Origin: DATHSN01 sp035464115
GTDB lineage: Bacteria; Actinomycetota; Acidimicrobiia; Acidimicrobiales; SKKL01
Reading direction: 5' to 3'
Assembly: GCA_035464115.1 (NCBI GenBank)
Contig: DATHSN010000231.1
Span: 1 to 7,533, forward strand
Length of the DNA stretch: 7,533 nt
The notes under the pieces are model-generated. The model was not told where the DNA came from and did not search any database. It was given only the letters and a program-made list of their open reading frames with translations. The stretch's first letter is position 1, and each line of letters begins with the position of its first letter. The position numbers and the translations under genes are program-made. Shown one piece after another: positions 5,106 to 7,533 of this stretch.

Positions 5106-7533
5106 TCAGGAGCTCGACGACACCTTCTCGGCCACGACCCGCGACGACCCACCCGGCTGCATGGTGACCCCGTAGAGGCAGTCGGCGGCCTCCATCGTGC
5201 GCTTCTGGTGGCTCACGATGAGCAGCTGGGCCTCGCTGCGGAACTCGTGGACGAGCTCGAGGAAGCGGTGCAGGTTGACGTCGTCGAGCGCGGCCTCGAC
5301 CTCGTCCATCACGTAGAACGGGCTCGGTCGGCTGCGGAACACCGCGAACAGGAACGCCAGCGCGGTGAGCGACCGCTCGCCGCCCGACAGCAGCGACAGC
5401 TTGCGCACGTTCTTGCCCGAGGGCCGGGCCTCGACCTCGATGCCGGTGCTGAGCAGGTCGTCGGGGTCGGTGAGGCGCAGCGACCCGTTGCCCCCGGGGA
5501 AGAGCGTCTCGAACAGGGCCGTGAAGTTGGCGGCGACGTCGGCGAAGGCGGCCGCGAACACCGACATGATCTCGCCGTCGACCGCGCGGATCACCTTGGC
5601 GAGGTCGCGTCGGGTGCTCTTGACGTCGTCGAGCTGGCCCTCGAGGAAGGCGTTGCGCTCCTGGAGCGCCTCGTACTCCTCGAGCGCGAGAGGGTTGATC
5701 GGCCCCATCAGGCGCAGCTCGCGCTCGAGCTCGCGGGCCCGCCCCGCCGCGGTGGCGCCGGCGGCGAGGTCGGGGCAGGGCGTGGCCACCGCGGTGTCGG
5801 GATCGACGTCGAGGTCGCGGCGGAGCGTCTCGGTGGCGCCCTCGATGCGCATGCGGGCCTCGGCTTCGCCGAGCTCGGCGCGACCGAGCCGCTCGCGCTG
5901 CTCGCCGAGCCGACGCTCGAGCTCGGTGCGCTCGCGCCGCAGCGCCTCGAGGCCGGCCGCCGCCGCCCGGGTGGCCTCGGACTGGCGCCGCCGCCGCTCC
6001 TGCAGCCCGGCGAGCTCGGTGTCGACCACCGCCAGGCGCGCCTCGACGACCTCGGTGAGCCGACCGGTGGCGAGCGCACGGCGGTCGACCTCCTCGCGTC
6101 GGGCCCCGGCGAGCTGGCGCTGCTCGGCGTCGCGCTCGAGGCGGGCCTCGATCTCGGCGAGCCGGCGGCGGAGCACGTCGCGGCGCTGCTCGACGCCCGC
6201 CGAGCGGACGTCGAGGGCCCGCCGGCGCGCGGCCAGCTCGGTGGCGCGGTCGTCGAGCCGGGCCCGGGCCTCGGCCAGGGCGCGCCCGCGCTCGACGCGG
6301 GCCTGCTCCTCGTCCTCCAGGACCGGCAGGACCGCCTCGAGCTCGGTGACGCGGGCCTGCTCGCTCGACCGTCGGTCCTCGAGCTCGGCGCGTCGCGCCG
6401 CGAGCGCGTCGGCCTCGTTGCCCGCGGTGTGGCGCTCGGTCTCGGCGCGGCCCAGCGCGTCGCCGGCCGCGCTCATCCGCCCGTCGTTCAGGTCGAGCTC
6501 GTGGGCGACGTCGGCCTCGGCGGCACGCGCCCGGTCGAGGGCGGTGGCGGCCGTGGCGTGGCGATCGTCGAGGGCGGCGACGGCCGCCTCGGCCTCGGCG
6601 GCGCGCTGGCGGGCCTCGTCGAGCGCGGCGCCCGTGGCGCCGGTGCCGCCGACGCCGATGCGCCAGCCGCTCGCCCCGAACCGGTCGCCGTCGCGGGTGA
6701 CCACGACCGCGGTGGGGTGGGCCAACGCCACGTCGACCGCCGAGGCCCAGTCGCCGTCGACCGCGACGGCGGGGCCGAGCAGGACGTCGAGCAGCGCTTC
6801 GACATCGGGCCGCGCCGAGCGCACGTGGCGGCGGACCGGCTCGGCGCCGGGGACGGTGGGGGCCGGGGCCGCCGACCCGGTGGCGCCGAGGGCGAGGATC
6901 GCGCCGCTGGCCGAGCCCCGGTGCAGGGCCTCGAGGGCGCGCCGGCCCGCGCTGACGTCGGTCACCACCACCGCGGTGATGGCGTCACCCGCCGCCGCCT
7001 CGAACGCCGCCTCCCACCCGGGGTCGACGTCGATGACGTCGAGGAGGGTGCCGACCACGCCGGGCACGTCGCCCAGCTGCTCGGCCCCCGCCGCGGTGCG
7101 GGCCTCGTCGAGGGCGAGGGCCAGGGCCTCGGCGCGGGCCTGCCAGCGCTGCAGCTCGGCGCGGGCCGTGGCCCGCTCGGCGTCGATCGCATCGACGACC
7201 TCGGCGGCGGCGATCCGGGCCTGCTCGGCCTCGTCGAGGCGGGCCACGATGGGCTCCTCGGCCGCCTCGGCGTCGGCCAGCTCGGCGCGCAGGCGCGCCG
7301 CCTCGGCGGCGAGCTCGGTGGCGCGCGCGGCGAGCGCGTCGTGGCGCTCCACCAGCCGGGCCACCTCGGCCTCGCCCCGCTCGAGGGAGCCACGCAGCGC
7401 CGCCAGCTCGCCCCGCACCTCGGCGGCACGCCCCGACGGGCCGGGCACACCGTCGCCCCAGTCGGCCGCGAAGCGCTCCCGGGCCGCGGCGAGCGCCGCT
7501 TCGTCGGCGTCGAGGTCGCCGAGCGGCTGGGCC
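5106..7533 (-). CDS. smc: Smc, chromosome segregation/condensation ATPase (C-terminal part, 5' end outside window)
   Basis: The bacterial SMC ATPase forms a dimer with ScpA/ScpB and organises and segregates the chromosome. The frame is open to the right edge, so 808 residues are visible of a protein usually near 1,150-1,200; the N-terminal Walker A head and most of the first coiled coil are missing. From the edge, a charged Ala/Glu/Arg-rich coiled coil (to about 7080) is followed by the hinge (about 7076-6639, including GVVGTLLDVIDVDPGWEAAFE and VVVTRDGDRFGASGW), a long return coiled coil (to about 5720), the conserved MGPINPLALEEYEAL (near 5707-5660), the ABC signature LSGGERSLTALAFLFA (from 5390), Walker B YVMDEVEAALDD and the switch-His segment IVSHQKRTMEAAD. 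The ATPase motifs visible here are intact. The GTG at 7448 is not the true start, because coding continues upstream. The two-component operon begins 42 bp downstream. Confidence 0.97.
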   Translation of the reverse strand, partial: AQPLGDLDADEAALAAARERFAADWGDGVPGPSGRAAEVRGELAALRGSLERGEAEVARLVERHDALAARATELAAEAARLRAELADAEAAEEPIVARLDEAEQARIAAAEVVDAIDAERATARAELQRWQARAEALALALDEARTAAGAEQLGDVPGVVGTLLDVIDVDPGWEAAFEAAAGDAITAVVVTDVSAGRRALEALHRGSASGAILALGATGSAAPAPTVPGAEPVRRHVRSARPDVEALLDVLLGPAVAVDGDWASAVDVALAHPTAVVVTRDGDRFGASGWRIGVGGTGATGAALDEARQRAAEAEAAVAALDDRHATAATALDRARAAEADVAHELDLNDGRMSAAGDALGRAETERHTAGNEADALAARRAELEDRRSSEQARVTELEAVLPVLEDEEQARVERGRALAEARARLDDRATELAARRRALDVRSAGVEQRRDVLRRRLAEIEARLERDAEQRQLAGARREEVDRRALATGRLTEVVEARLAVVDTELAGLQERRRRQSEATRAAAAGLEALRRERTELERRLGEQRERLGRAELGEAEARMRIEGATETLRRDLDVDPDTAVATPCPDLAAGATAAGRARELERELRLMGPINPLALEEYEALQERNAFLEGQLDDVKSTRRDLAKVIRAVDGEIMSVFAAAFADVAANFTALFETLFPGGNGSLRLTDPDDLLSTGIEVEARPSGKNVRKLSLLSGGERSLTALAFLFAVFRSRPSPFYVMDEVEAALDDVNLHRFLELVHEFRSEAQLLIVSHQKRTMEAADCLYGVTMQPGGSSRVVAEKVSSSS

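Noticed and set aside
5720..6640. Many GAGCTCG/CTCGGC-type short repeats
   Set aside because: They reflect repeated Glu-Leu and Ala-Glu codons in the Smc coiled coil with GC-biased codon use, not a DNA repeat array or CRISPR.
5106..7448. GTG at 7448 as the start of Smc
   Set aside because: The frame continues with coiled-coil-like sequence to the window edge, and the Walker A head must lie further upstream, so the gene is cut by the edge rather than starting here.

Overview
The window is very GC-rich, almost fully coding DNA, and all reading frames show the third-position GC bias of a high-GC actinobacterium. The FtsY has an N-terminal membrane anchor followed by a Pro/Glu-rich linker, as in actinobacteria. 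Several genes have a TANNNT -10 box 8-9 nt before the start codon and no Shine-Dalgarno sequence, which is the leaderless arrangement common in that phylum. An Acidimicrobiia-type or related actinobacterium is a reasonable guess, but the sequence alone does not settle the class.

Layout from left to right: (1) the 5' part of ftsY (minus strand, cut by the window edge just before its P-loop); (2) a 74-bp gap with a 13-bp perfect-stem hairpin and a probable ftsY promoter; (3) a membrane-anchored HtrA-type serine protease with one PDZ domain and an unusual Trp-containing 15-residue tandem repeat in its cytosolic tail (minus); (4) an 88-bp divergent intergenic region with three ACCGAA direct repeats spaced 10 and 11 bp; (5) a plus-strand pair overlapping by ATGA: a canonical PilZ (c-di-GMP receptor) protein and a small protein that I read as a degenerate PilZ domain; (6) a minus-strand two-component pair, an OmpR-type response regulator and a HAMP/HisKA sensor kinase overlapping by GTGA, with the kinase 3' end running 89 bp into the convergent PilZ-like gene; (7) the C-terminal two thirds of the chromosome condensation ATPase Smc (minus), entering from the right edge.

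smc and ftsY are often close neighbours in Gram-positive genomes. Here a roughly 4.5-kb signalling module sits between them: two-component system, HtrA protease and a PilZ pair. The combination of an OmpR-type regulator, a HisKA kinase and an HtrA protease resembles the mycobacterial mprA-mprB-pepD envelope-stress locus. A 13-bp element shared at 12/13 positions between the protease and response-regulator upstream regions hints that the regulator controls both. If so, the module would join envelope-stress sensing and proteolysis to c-di-GMP signalling. This link is inference. No RNA genes, CRISPR arrays, insertion sequences or integrase-type elements were seen.
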